This document shows, piece after piece, positions 8,201-17,307 of a DNA stretch of 64,000 bases. Both the position numbers and the translations under genes were made by a program. The notes beneath the pieces were generated by a model that was not told the DNA's origin, did not search any database, and saw only the letters and a list, made by a program, of their open reading frames with translations. The number at the start of each line of letters is the position of its first letter. The stretch's first letter is position 1. The DNA comes from Streptomyces sp. CB01249 (lineage in GTDB: Bacteria; Actinomycetota; Actinomycetes; Streptomycetales; Streptomycetaceae): contig NZ_LISW01000001.1 in NCBI RefSeq assembly GCF_001905735.1, positions 124,001 to 188,000 of the forward strand, in the 5' to 3' direction.

Positions 8201-9148
8201 GTGGCAGGGGACACACCGTTCCGCAAGCGGCGCCCCTGGGGCAGAAGAAGGCCACCGGAGGCGCACCAGGGCGGTACAGGCCCGGCAGAGGGCGCAGAGG
8301 CGTCTGCCGAGCGGTCCGCCCTGCCACCTTCGCCGGACGGACAGGACGACGAGCGGGGCCTGCAGGCGGCCTCGCTCGAAGCGGCCGAAGTAGCCGTACG
8401 CGCAGCCCGTGAGGCTGCCGGAGTCGACACGGCCGATGGGGCCGGACAGGTCGGCAGGACGGAGCCCGTGACCGGGGCAGGCCGTCTGAGTTCAGTGAAA
8501 CGGGGCGTACGCAAGGGCGGGGAGAGCGCCAAGGAAGCGATCGGTCATATCGCGGACCTGATCATCCACATCGCTCCCCGCGTCCCTGTGCGCGACCTCG
8601 CCACCCTGCGCAAGCACTTTCCCGGCCTCGGGCCGGAGGAGATCGCGGACCGGCTCGTCGTGGGCGCGAGCCGCGCGACCGCCACCGTCGGCGCCGGAAT
8701 CGGCGCGGCGGCCATGATGCCCGTGCCGCCCGCGATGCTCGCCGAGCTGGCCACCGAGGTCACCGGCGTCGCCGCCATAGAGATGAAGCTCGTCGCCGAG
8801 CTGCACGAGGTCTACGGACGGCGTCCCCCGGGCGGCGTCGGCCGGCGTTCCACCGCCTACCTCACCGCATGGACCGAGGAGCGCGGCATCGAGATCACCC
8901 GCCCCGCCACGGTCGACGCGGCGCTGAGCGGCCGGATGAAGCGCGAGCTGCGCCGCCAGATCATGAAGCGCACCGTGCGCAACCTGCCGAGCCTGATCCC
9001 GTTCATGGTCGGCGCCGCGGTCGGCGCGTCCATGAACCGGCGCGACACCAGGAAGCTCGCCGAGCGGGTCAGGAAGGACCTGCGCGAGAAGCAGATCCCC
9101 TGGGACAGCCTCCCGGAGCAGCCCCCGCTGAAACCTGAGGGCTTCTAG
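8201..9148 (+). CDS. conserved actinobacterial protein of unknown function with glycine-rich hydrophobic segments
   Basis: A 315-residue protein. The first ~110 residues are charged, Ala/Pro/Gly-rich and probably disordered. The rest is helical, with Gly/Ala-rich hydrophobic stretches at about 160-185 (VGAGIGAAAMMPVPP) and near 270-285 (SLIPFMVGAAVGASMN) that could insert in or associate with the membrane. The layout is loosely reminiscent of EcsC-like proteins, but I do not claim membership. It starts at a GTG 13 bp after the DUF4193 gene and is probably co-transcribed with it. Its stop overlaps the convergent DUF3093 gene by four bases. Confidence 0.8.
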   Translation: MAGDTPFRKRRPWGRRRPPEAHQGGTGPAEGAEASAERSALPPSPDGQDDERGLQAASLEAAEVAVRAAREAAGVDTADGAGQVGRTEPVTGAGRLSSVKRGVRKGGESAKEAIGHIADLIIHIAPRVPVRDLATLRKHFPGLGPEEIADRLVVGASRATATVGAGIGAAAMMPVPPAMLAELATEVTGVAAIEMKLVAELHEVYGRRPPGGVGRRSTAYLTAWTEERGIEITRPATVDAALSGRMKRELRRQIMKRTVRNLPSLIPFMVGAAVGASMNRRDTRKLAERVRKDLREKQIPWDSLPEQPPLKPEGF

Positions 9149-9603
9149 GCCGGGACCGCCGCGTTCAGCGCCGCCACCAGGGCCTTCGGATCGCGCGTCG
9201 AGAGATAGACGTACGGGGTCGGGTCCTCCGGGTCGGTGATTTCCACCCGGACCGCCGTCGGGATGTAGCTGCGCAGCAGCATGAAGGCCCGGACGTCCGC
9301 CTTGTGCGTGCGCCAGGCGCGCGCCTCCTCGGCGTCCAGCACCTCGGCCTCCCCGAGCGCCGAGACCGGGATCCGGGCGTCCCCGGCGACCAGCGCCCCC
9401 GCCACGACCCGGATGCGGGCGGAGCCGTACGAGCTGACCGCGACGGCCGACAGGACCGTGCCGCCGGCCAGTCCGGCGAGGAGCGGCAGGGTGCCCAGCG
9501 GCAGCAGCATCAGCGCGCACGCGATGCCGATCAGGACGGCGATCAGCCACCATGAACGGGGTGCGGTGAGGCGTTCGTCGTAGGGCGGAGTCGAAGGCTG
9601 CAT
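9145..9603 (-). CDS. DUF3093 family membrane protein
   Basis: A 152-residue protein with two adjacent transmembrane segments at about residues 17-57, then a soluble beta-rich domain. This layout and the sequence fit the actinobacterial DUF3093 family; its function is unknown. The ATG at 9603 gives MQPSTPPYDERL. It converges with the preceding gene (4-bp overlap) and is divergent from the thioesterase gene, leaving 58 bp for both promoters. Confidence 0.85.
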   Translation of the reverse strand: MQPSTPPYDERLTAPRSWWLIAVLIGIACALMLLPLGTLPLLAGLAGGTVLSAVAVSSYGSARIRVVAGALVAGDARIPVSALGEAEVLDAEEARAWRTHKADVRAFMLLRSYIPTAVRVEITDPEDPTPYVYLSTRDPKALVAALNAAVPA

Positions 9604-9661
9604 GGCTCCAGCTTGGCACGGCGCGACCGGCGCCTTACCCGCGCGGGTAAGGTCTGCGCCT

Positions 9662-10246
9662 GTGAGTGGAACATCTGCGGCTCTGACGCCCCCGGCCGAC
9701 GCGGTGAAACCGGTCCGGCACCCCGAAGCCCCGGCCCCCGGCGAGCTCCTCGGCGCGCACTACGAGCACTGCTTCGGCTGCGGCTCCGGCCAGCCCCACG
9801 GACTGCACCTCCAGGCGCGGGCCGGCGAGGGGGTCCGGGTGACCGCCGAGTTCACCGTGAAGGCCGCCCACCAGGGCGCCCCGGGCCTGGCGCACGGCGG
9901 GGTGCTGGCCACGGCGCTGGACGAGACGCTCGGCTCGCTGAACTGGCTGCTGCGGGTCATCGCGGTCACCGGACGGCTGGAGACCGACTTCGTGCGGCCC
10001 GTCCCCGTCGACACCGTGCTGTTCCTCGACGCCGAGGTCACCGCCGTGCACGGGCGGAAGATCTACTCCCGGGCCACCGGCCGGATCGGCGGCCCGGACG
10101 GGCCGGTCGCGGTGCGCGCCGACGCCCTGTTCATCGAGGTCAAGGTCGACCACTTCATCGAGAACGGCCGGCCGGCCGAGATCCAGGCGGCCATGGCCGA
10201 CCCCGACCAGGTCAGGCGTGCCCGCGCCTTCGAGGTGAACCCGTGA
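9662..10246 (+). CDS. PaaI-family hotdog-fold thioesterase
   Basis: Probable acyl-CoA thioesterase of 194 residues. The core has the hotdog signature AHGGVLATALDE (about residues 77-88), where the Gly-Gly and the acidic residue belong to the active-site helix. CFGCG lies just upstream in the N-terminal part, as in many actinobacterial members of this family. The GTG at 9662 is preferred because the frame upstream looks non-coding. The physiological thioester is unknown. Its stop overlaps the dut start by one base, so it forms an operon with dut and the DUF3710 gene. Confidence 0.85.
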   Translation: MSGTSAALTPPADAVKPVRHPEAPAPGELLGAHYEHCFGCGSGQPHGLHLQARAGEGVRVTAEFTVKAAHQGAPGLAHGGVLATALDETLGSLNWLLRVIAVTGRLETDFVRPVPVDTVLFLDAEVTAVHGRKIYSRATGRIGGPDGPVAVRADALFIEVKVDHFIENGRPAEIQAAMADPDQVRRARAFEVNP

Positions 10247-10779
10247 TGCGCCATCCCGTCGACGTCCTGATCCGCCGGGTCGACCCGGATGTTCCGCTTC
10301 CGGCCTACGGGCACCCCGGCGACGCCGGCGCGGACCTCGTGACGACCGAGGCCGCCGAGCTGGCACCGGGGGAGCGGGCCGTACTGCCCACCGGGGTTTC
10401 GATCGCCCTGCCCGACGGGTACGCCGCGTTCGTGCACCCGCGATCCGGTCTCGCCGCCCGCTGCGGAGTCGCCCTGGTGAATGCCCCGGGGACGGTCGAT
10501 GCCGGGTACCGTGGAGAGATCAAAGTGATCGTCGTCAATCTCGACCCGCGCGAGTCCGTGCGGTTCGAGCGGTTCGACCGGATTGCCCAACTGGTCGTGC
10601 AGCAGGTCGAGAAGGTGCGCTTCCACGAGGTGTCGGAGCTTCCCGGCTCGGCGCGGGCCGAAGGGGGCTTCGGGTCCACCGGCGGCCATGCCGCCGTTGA
10701 TGTTGATGGCGTCCGGGGCGGGGTTCCCCAGGGCGGGAACAGCTACGCTTCGGTCGAATCCGACCGGGAAGGACAGTGA
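10246..10779 (+). CDS. dut: deoxyuridine 5'-triphosphate nucleotidohydrolase (dUTPase)
   Basis: Hydrolyses dUTP to dUMP and pyrophosphate, keeping uracil out of DNA and feeding dTMP synthesis; works as a homotrimer. All five family motifs are visible: PGDAGADL (24-31), HPRSGLAAR (64-72), GTVDAGYRGE with catalytic D85, RFDRIAQLV (109-117), and GGFGSTG (140-146) of the C-terminal arm that closes the neighbouring active site. About 30 residues follow the last motif, somewhat longer than in E. coli. The ATG at 10246 overlaps the thioesterase stop; a GTG one codon earlier is also possible. Confidence 0.95.
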   Translation: MRHPVDVLIRRVDPDVPLPAYGHPGDAGADLVTTEAAELAPGERAVLPTGVSIALPDGYAAFVHPRSGLAARCGVALVNAPGTVDAGYRGEIKVIVVNLDPRESVRFERFDRIAQLVVQQVEKVRFHEVSELPGSARAEGGFGSTGGHAAVDVDGVRGGVPQGGNSYASVESDREGQ

Positions 10780-10780
10780 C

Positions 10781-11545
10781 GTGTTCGGACGTCGCAAGAA
10801 CAGTGATGCCGCCGATGACACGGCGGACGAGGCGCGCGAGGCCGAGCAGGTCGTCGACGAGCAGGATGACGCCGAGGGCGAGTCCCGCCGGACGAACCTT
10901 CCGCCGGCGCCGCGCCCGGACGGTCCGTGGGACATCAGCGAGGTGTCCCAGCCCGGCGACGGCCGGGTCGACCTGGGCGGCATCTTCGTGCCCGGCGTCG
11001 AGGGCATGGAGCTGCGCGTGGAGGTCGCCGGTGACGCGATCGTCGCCGCCACCGTCGTGATGCGCGACAGCGCGGTCCAGCTGCAGGCCTTCGCCGCCCC
11101 CAAGAAGGAGGGCATCTGGGGCGAGGTCCGCGAGGAGATCGCCTCGGGCATCACCCAGCAGGGCGGCATCATCGACGAGGTCGAGGGCCCGCTGGGCTGG
11201 GAGCTGCGCGCACAGGTCCCCGTACAGCTTCCCGACGGGGCGAACGGCGTGCAGCTGGTGCGCTTCGTCGGCGTCGACGGCCCGCGCTGGTTCCTGCGCG
11301 GGGTGATCTCCGGCCAGGGCGCCGTGCAGCCGGAGGCCGCCGGGCTCCTGGAGTCGGTCTTCCGGGACACCGTGGTCGTCCGCGGCGAGGGCCCGATGGC
11401 CCCGCGCGACCCGATCGTCCTCAAGCTCCCCAACGACGCCCAGATGGTTCCCGAGGGCGTGCAGCAGGAGGACCAGGAGGGCTCGAAGTTCTCCGGTGGC
11501 ATGGCGGGCCTCCAGCGCGGTCCCGAGATCACCGAGGTGCGCTGA
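10781..11545 (+). CDS. DUF3710 family protein
   Basis: A 254-residue cytoplasmic protein with an acidic, probably disordered first ~45 residues, then a compact alpha/beta domain. The sequence fits the actinobacterial DUF3710 family, whose genes commonly sit beside dut; its function is not established. The GTG at 10781 lies one base after the dut stop, with GGGAAGGACAG upstream as ribosome binding site. A strong terminator at 11565 ends the thioesterase-dut-DUF3710 operon. Confidence 0.9.
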   Translation: MFGRRKNSDAADDTADEAREAEQVVDEQDDAEGESRRTNLPPAPRPDGPWDISEVSQPGDGRVDLGGIFVPGVEGMELRVEVAGDAIVAATVVMRDSAVQLQAFAAPKKEGIWGEVREEIASGITQQGGIIDEVEGPLGWELRAQVPVQLPDGANGVQLVRFVGVDGPRWFLRGVISGQGAVQPEAAGLLESVFRDTVVVRGEGPMAPRDPIVLKLPNDAQMVPEGVQQEDQEGSKFSGGMAGLQRGPEITEVR

Positions 11546-11564
11546 CCCGCACCCGCGGACACCG

Positions 11565-11609
11565 GCCGGTGGGCCGTACCCCTTCCCGGGGTGCGGCCCA
11601 CCGGCTTTT
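11565..11609 (+). terminator. intrinsic terminator of the dut operon
   Basis: A 12-bp stem (11565-11576 with 11594-11605), extended internally by further pairing, followed by TTTT. Confidence 0.88.
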
Positions 11610-11768
11610 GCGTGCGCCGGCGCGTACGGGACGCGTATCGGCGGCGTACAGGCGTCGTCAAGGCCGGGCCCGCTTCCGTAAGGGAGGCATCAACGCAGGT
11701 CACGGCGGTGCCGGGGGGCGGTTTGCTCAAGGGGTCCGATTCATCGACACCTCATTCAGGAGCATCCG

Positions 11769-11852
11769 ATGGCCGATGCGGCCTTCGTCGTCACCACGAT
11801 CGCGGTCTTCGCGCTGGTGGCACTCGTCGCCAAGGGGGTGGCGAAGCTGTGA
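11769..11852 (+). CDS. 27-residue membrane peptide upstream of kdpF
   Basis: A tiny gene. The ATG at 11769 has AGGAG about seven bases upstream, and the peptide begins MADAAFVVTTIAVF and ends KGVAKL. It is a single hydrophobic helix with a basic C-terminus. Its TGA overlaps the kdpF GTG in a GTGA motif (11849-11852), the usual sign of translational coupling inside an operon. By position it is a candidate small subunit or regulator of the Kdp pump, which is inference. Very short open frames can arise by chance, but the ribosome binding site and the coupling overlap argue against that. Confidence 0.65.
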   Translation: MADAAFVVTTIAVFALVALVAKGVAKL

Positions 11853-11938
11853 GCGCGGACAACGTGGCCGGCCTCGTCGTGGCCGCCGCCCTGCTGGGAT
11901 ATCTCGTCCTGGCCCTCCTCTTCCCGGAGAGGTTCTGA
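11849..11938 (+). CDS. kdpF: KdpF, small stabilising subunit of the Kdp potassium ATPase
   Basis: A 29-residue single-helix membrane peptide ([15 protein letters not shown]...LLFPERF) with the size and C-terminal pattern of KdpF, which stabilises the KdpABC complex. It starts at a GTG overlapping the upstream 27-residue gene by four bases and ends eight bases before kdpA. Confidence 0.85.
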   Translation: MSADNVAGLVVAAALLGYLVLALLFPERF

Positions 11939-11945
11939 GCCCGAC

Positions 11946-13610
11946 ATGAGCCCCGTCCTCTCCGCCGTGCTCCAGCTCCTCGCGCTCGTCGTCGCGCTGG
12001 GGCTGGCGTACCGGCCGCTCGGCGACCACATGGCCCGCGTCTACACCTCGCCCCGCCATCTGCGGGCCGAGAAGTGGATCTACCGGGCGATAGGCGTCAC
12101 CCCCGACACGCAGATGCGCCGGGCCGCCTATCTGCGCGGTGTCCTCGCCTTCTCCGCCGTCGGCGTCGTCTTCCTCTACCTGCTGCAACGGCTCCAAGGC
12201 GCCCTGCCCGGCTCGCTCGGCTTCTCCTCGATCAGCCCGGACCAGGCGTTCAACACGGCCGCCTCGTTCGTCGCCAACACCAACTGGCAGTCGTACGCCG
12301 GCGAGCAGGCCATGGGCCACGTCGTGCAGACCGGCGGCCTCGCCGTGCAGAACTTCGTCTCGGCCGCCGTCGGCATGGCCGTCGCGGTGGCCCTCGTACG
12401 GGGGTTCGCCGCCTCCCGCACCGGGGAGCTCGGCAACTTCTGGGCCGACCTGGTGCGCGGCACCGTCCGCATCCTGCTGCCGATCGCGGTCGTCGGCGCG
12501 CTCGTCCTCGTCGCCTGCGGGGCGATCCAGAACTTCTCCGGCATCCACGAGGTCGGGCAGTTCACGGGCGGTGCGCAGCAGTGGAACGGCGGCGCGGTCG
12601 CCTCCCAGGAGGCCATCAAGGAGCTGGGCACCAACGGCGGCGGCTACTTCAACGCCAACTCCGCGCACCCCTTCGAGAACCCCGACGGGCTGTCCAACCT
12701 CTTCGAGATCTTCCTGATCCTGGTCATCCCGTTCGCCCTGACCCGCACCTTCGGCCGCATGGTCGGCTCGGTACGGCAGGGGTACGCGCTGCTCGCCACG
12801 ATGCTCGTCTTCTGGCTCGGGTTCTCCGCGCTGATGATGTGGACCGAGTACGCCCACCACGGCCCCGCCTTCCAGCTCGCGGGCGGGGCGACGGAGGGCA
12901 AGGAGACCCGGTTCGGGGTCGGCGGCTCCGCCCTGTTCTCCGTGGCCACCACCCTCACGTCGACGGGCGCGGTCAACTCCTTCCACTCCTCGTTCACCGG
13001 CCTCGGCGGCGGCATCACGCTGCTCGGCATGCAGCTCGGCGAGATCGCCCCCGGCGGCGTCGGCTCCGGCCTCTACGGCATGCTGATCATGGCGCTCATC
13101 GCGGTGTTCGTCGCCGGGCTGATGGTCGGCCGCACGCCCGAATACCTCGGCAAGAAGATCGGCACCCGCGAGATCAAGCTCGCCGCCTGCTACCTCCTGG
13201 TCACCCCGGCCCTGGTGCTCGGCTTCACCGCCGTGGCCGTCGCGCTGCCCACCCCGCCCCACTCGGTGGCCAACCCGGGGGCGCACGGCTTCTCCGAGAT
13301 CCTGTACGCGTACACCTCCGGCGCCAACAACAACGGCTCGGCGTTCGCCGGGCTCGCCGCCGACACTCCATGGTTCAACACCACCATCGGGCTCGCGATG
13401 CTGCTCGGCCGGTTCCTGCCCATGGTGTTCGTCCTGGCCCTCGCCGGCTCGCTGGCCGAGCAGCGGCCCGTCCCGGCGACCTCGGGCACCCTCCCCACCC
13501 ACACCCCGCTGTTCAGCGGACTGCTGGCCGCGGTCGTCGTGGTCGTGGCCGGCCTGACCTACTTCCCGGCCCTCGCCCTGGGCCCGCTGGCCGAAGGGCT
13601 GGCGTCATGA
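11946..13610 (+). CDS. kdpA: KdpA, potassium-selective channel subunit
   Basis: Potassium-translocating subunit of the high-affinity P-type ATPase KdpFABC, in the plasma membrane; 554 residues with about ten hydrophobic segments. Selectivity-filter-type loops are visible: [26 protein letters not shown] and [10 protein letters not shown], the fourfold pore loops related to potassium channels. The ATG at 11946 follows kdpF closely. Its stop overlaps the kdpB start by the ATGA motif at 13607-13610. Confidence 0.97.
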   Translation: MSPVLSAVLQLLALVVALGLAYRPLGDHMARVYTSPRHLRAEKWIYRAIGVTPDTQMRRAAYLRGVLAFSAVGVVFLYLLQRLQGALPGSLGFSSISPDQAFNTAASFVANTNWQSYAGEQAMGHVVQTGGLAVQNFVSAAVGMAVAVALVRGFAASRTGELGNFWADLVRGTVRILLPIAVVGALVLVACGAIQNFSGIHEVGQFTGGAQQWNGGAVASQEAIKELGTNGGGYFNANSAHPFENPDGLSNLFEIFLILVIPFALTRTFGRMVGSVRQGYALLATMLVFWLGFSALMMWTEYAHHGPAFQLAGGATEGKETRFGVGGSALFSVATTLTSTGAVNSFHSSFTGLGGGITLLGMQLGEIAPGGVGSGLYGMLIMALIAVFVAGLMVGRTPEYLGKKIGTREIKLAACYLLVTPALVLGFTAVAVALPTPPHSVANPGAHGFSEILYAYTSGANNNGSAFAGLAADTPWFNTTIGLAMLLGRFLPMVFVLALAGSLAEQRPVPATSGTLPTHTPLFSGLLAAVVVVVAGLTYFPALALGPLAEGLAS

Positions 13611-15691
13611 CCCCTCGTACGAAGCAGGAGAGCCCGATGACCGCATCCGTGCGGCAGGGACGTGCCGGCGCCGCGCTGTTCGACCCGAAGACGCTGCTCG
13701 CCGCGCTGCCCGAAGCACTGCGCAAGCTCCACCCCCGCGCGATGGCCGCCTCCCCGGTCATGTTCGTGGTCCTCGTGGGGTCCGTCTTCACCACCGTCCT
13801 CGCCGCCCTGGACCCCGGCGACTGGTTCGGCTGGGCGATCACCGGCTGGCTCTGGCTCACGACGGTCTTCGCCAACCTCGCGGAGGCGGTCGCCGAGGGC
13901 CGCGGCAAGGCCCAGGCGGACACCCTGCGCCGGGCGAAGACGGACACCGTCGCCCGCCGCCTCACCGGCGACCGCGAGGAGCGCGTCGCGGGCACCGACC
14001 TCCGCGTCGGCGACCTGGTCGTCTGCGAGGCGGGGGACATCGTCCCTGGCGACGGGGACGTCGTGGAGGGTGTCGCGGGCGTGGACGAGTCCGCCGTCAC
14101 CGGCGAGTCCGCCCCGGTCATCCGCGAGTCGGGCGGCGACCGCAGTGCCGTCACCGGCGGTACGAAGGTGCTCTCCGACCGGATCGTCATCCGGATCACC
14201 ACCAAGCCCGGAGAAACGTTCATCGACCGGATGATCGCCCTGGTCGAGGGCGCCGCCCGGCAGAAGACGCCCAACGAGATCGCCCTGAACATCCTCCTGG
14301 CGTCCCTCACGATCGTCTTCCTGCTCGCCGTCGTCACCCTCCAGCCCTTCGCCGTGTACGCGGGCGACGCGCAGTCCATGATCGTGCTCACCGCGCTCCT
14401 GGTCTGCCTCATCCCGACCACCATCGGCGCCCTGCTCTCCGCCATCGGCATCGCGGGCATGGACCGGCTCGTGCGGCGCAACGTGCTCGCGATGTCCGGG
14501 CGCGCCGTGGAGGCGGCCGGGGACGTCTCCACGCTGCTGCTCGACAAGACCGGGACCATCACCCTCGGCAACCGCCGCGCCACCGACCTGCTGCCCGTCG
14601 CCGGGGTCACCGGCGCGGAACTCGCGGACGCCGCGCAGCTCGCCTCGCTGGCCGACGAGACGCCCGAGGGCCGGTCCGTGGTCGTCCTCGCCAAGGAGCG
14701 GTACGGGCTGCGCGAACGCCACGCGGGCGAGCTGTCCGGCGCCACCTGGGTCGCCTTCACCGCCCGCACCCGCATGTCGGGCGTGGACGTGGACGGGCGC
14801 AAGGTCCGCAAGGGCGCCACCGGAGCCGTCGTCGCCTGGGTCAAGGAGCGCGGCGGCGGCGTCCCCGAGGAGGCGCGGACCCTCACCGACCGCATCGCCG
14901 CGGCCGGCGGCACCCCGCTCCTGGTGGCCGTGGAGGATGCGGACGGGGCGCGGGTCCTGGGCGTCGTCCACCTCAAGGACGTCGTCAAGGAGGGCATGCC
15001 GGAACGATTCGCCGAGCTGCGTCGCATGGGCATCCGTACCGTCATGATCACCGGCGACAACCCGCTGACCGCGAAGTCCATCGCCGAGGAGGCAGGGGTG
15101 GACGACTTCCTCGCCGAGGCCACGCCCGAGGACAAGATGGCCCTCATCAAGCGCGAGCAGGCCGGCGGCGGGCTCGTCGCGATGACCGGTGACGGCACCA
15201 ACGACGCCCCGGCGCTCGCCCAGGCCGACGTCGGCGTCGCCATGAACACCGGGACCTCGGCCGCCAAGGAGGCCGGGAACATGGTCGACCTGGACTCCGA
15301 CCCGACCAAGCTCATCGAGATCGTGGAGATCGGCAAGCAGCTGCTGATCACGCGCGGGGCGCTCACCACGTTCTCGCTGGCCAACGACGTGGCGAAGTAC
15401 TTCGCGATCATCCCCGCGATGTTCGCCGCGCTCTACCCGGGCCTGGACCGGCTCAACATCATGGACCTGTCCTCACCGCGCACCGCGATCCTCTCCGCGG
15501 TGATCTTCAACGCGCTGATCATCGTCGCGCTCGTCCCGCTCGCCCTCAGGGGCGTCCGCTACCGGCCCGGCGGCGCCGCGTCCATGCTCCGCCGCAACCT
15601 CGCCGTCTACGGCATCGGCGGCCTGATCGCCCCCTTCGCCGGCATCAAGCTCATCGACCTGCTCCTCTCCCTCGTCCCCGGAATCGGCTGA
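13607..15691 (+). CDS. kdpB: KdpB, ATP-hydrolysing P-type subunit
   Basis: Catalytic subunit of the KdpFABC potassium pump, 694 residues with this start. The phosphorylation site is D313 in [10 protein letters not shown]; the TGES actuator loop (VTGESAPV), the nucleotide-binding region and the [10 protein letters not shown] hinge are all present. The start at 13607 overlaps kdpA in ATGA. An alternative ATG at 13637, ten codons on, has a better AGGAG and may be the true start. Regulation is expected through KdpDE encoded downstream. Confidence 0.97.
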   Translation: MTPRTKQESPMTASVRQGRAGAALFDPKTLLAALPEALRKLHPRAMAASPVMFVVLVGSVFTTVLAALDPGDWFGWAITGWLWLTTVFANLAEAVAEGRGKAQADTLRRAKTDTVARRLTGDREERVAGTDLRVGDLVVCEAGDIVPGDGDVVEGVAGVDESAVTGESAPVIRESGGDRSAVTGGTKVLSDRIVIRITTKPGETFIDRMIALVEGAARQKTPNEIALNILLASLTIVFLLAVVTLQPFAVYAGDAQSMIVLTALLVCLIPTTIGALLSAIGIAGMDRLVRRNVLAMSGRAVEAAGDVSTLLLDKTGTITLGNRRATDLLPVAGVTGAELADAAQLASLADETPEGRSVVVLAKERYGLRERHAGELSGATWVAFTARTRMSGVDVDGRKVRKGATGAVVAWVKERGGGVPEEARTLTDRIAAAGGTPLLVAVEDADGARVLGVVHLKDVVKEGMPERFAELRRMGIRTVMITGDNPLTAKSIAEEAGVDDFLAEATPEDKMALIKREQAGGGLVAMTGDGTNDAPALAQADVGVAMNTGTSAAKEAGNMVDLDSDPTKLIEIVEIGKQLLITRGALTTFSLANDVAKYFAIIPAMFAALYPGLDRLNIMDLSSPRTAILSAVIFNALIIVALVPLALRGVRYRPGGAASMLRRNLAVYGIGGLIAPFAGIKLIDLLLSLVPGIG

Positions 15692-15697
15692 CCCGCC

Positions 15698-16351
15698 ATG
15701 AACGCATCCGTACGCAACCCCGTCCGCCGCCTCTGGGCCGCCCTGCGCGCCCTGCTCGTCCTCACCCTGGTCTGCGGCGTCCTCTACCCGCTCGCGGTCA
15801 CCGGCGCCGCCCAGCTGCTCATGCCCGGACGCGCCAACGGCTCCGAGGTCACCGAGAGCGGCAAGGTCGTCGGCTCCGCCCTCATCGGCCAGCGCTACGA
15901 GCTGCCGGGCGGGGCCCCGGACCTGAGGTGGTTCCAGCCGCGCCCCTCCGCAGGGCTCGGCACCAACAGCCTCAACACCCAGTACTCGCTGCTGGTCTCC
16001 GGCGCGTCCAACCTCGCCGGTGACAACCCGGAGCTGATCCACCGGGTCACCGACGCCAGGGCGGCCGTCGTCCGGGACAACTCCGTCCCCGGGCATCCGG
16101 TGGACCCCGCCTCGGTGCCGCCCGACGCGGTCACCTCCTCCGGCTCCGGACTCGACCCGGACATCTCGCCCGCGTACGCGGAGCTCCAGGTCCGCCGCGT
16201 CGCCGCACGCAACCACCTCGACGCCGGACAGGTCGCCGCGCTGGTGGAGCGGCACACCGAAGGCCGTGAACTCGGCTTCATCGGGGAACCGCGGGTCAAC
16301 GTCCTCCGGCTCAACATCGCGCTGCGGCAGCTGGTGACCGCGGAGCACTGA
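15698..16351 (+). CDS. kdpC: KdpC, accessory subunit of the potassium ATPase
   Basis: A 217-residue subunit needed for KdpFABC assembly and high potassium affinity. One N-terminal transmembrane helix (about residues 14-37) anchors an extracytoplasmic domain that shows the family's conserved stretches (RWFQPRPSA, SNLA...NPEL, SGSGLDPDISP, EPRVNVLRLN). It begins six bases after kdpB. Confidence 0.96.
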   Translation: MNASVRNPVRRLWAALRALLVLTLVCGVLYPLAVTGAAQLLMPGRANGSEVTESGKVVGSALIGQRYELPGGAPDLRWFQPRPSAGLGTNSLNTQYSLLVSGASNLAGDNPELIHRVTDARAAVVRDNSVPGHPVDPASVPPDAVTSSGSGLDPDISPAYAELQVRRVAARNHLDAGQVAALVERHTEGRELGFIGEPRVNVLRLNIALRQLVTAEH

Positions 16352-16429
16352 CGGGAGGGGCATTGCCCGGTCCCGTGCCACCTGCACATACTGGCGGCCG
16401 ACAGGACCGAGGACCCACGGGGGAACGCC

Positions 16430-17164
<735 letters not shown>

Positions 17165-17307
17165 CCAGCGGCCGGGGGAGCGGTATCAGGGTTGCGTCAA
17201 ATCCCGCCGCTTCCCCACCCCCCGTCCGATATGCCGGAAATTCACCAGGTACTTTCGAACCATGGCTGCCACGGCGGCAGCCGCCTGTTCCGGAAGACAA
17301 TGGGGCC

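Noticed and set aside
12074-13606. A frame extension that would fuse ~510 codons to the front of KdpB
   Set aside because: It lies over kdpA in another frame and its translation is Arg/Pro-rich. KdpB has normal length from 13607 or 13637.
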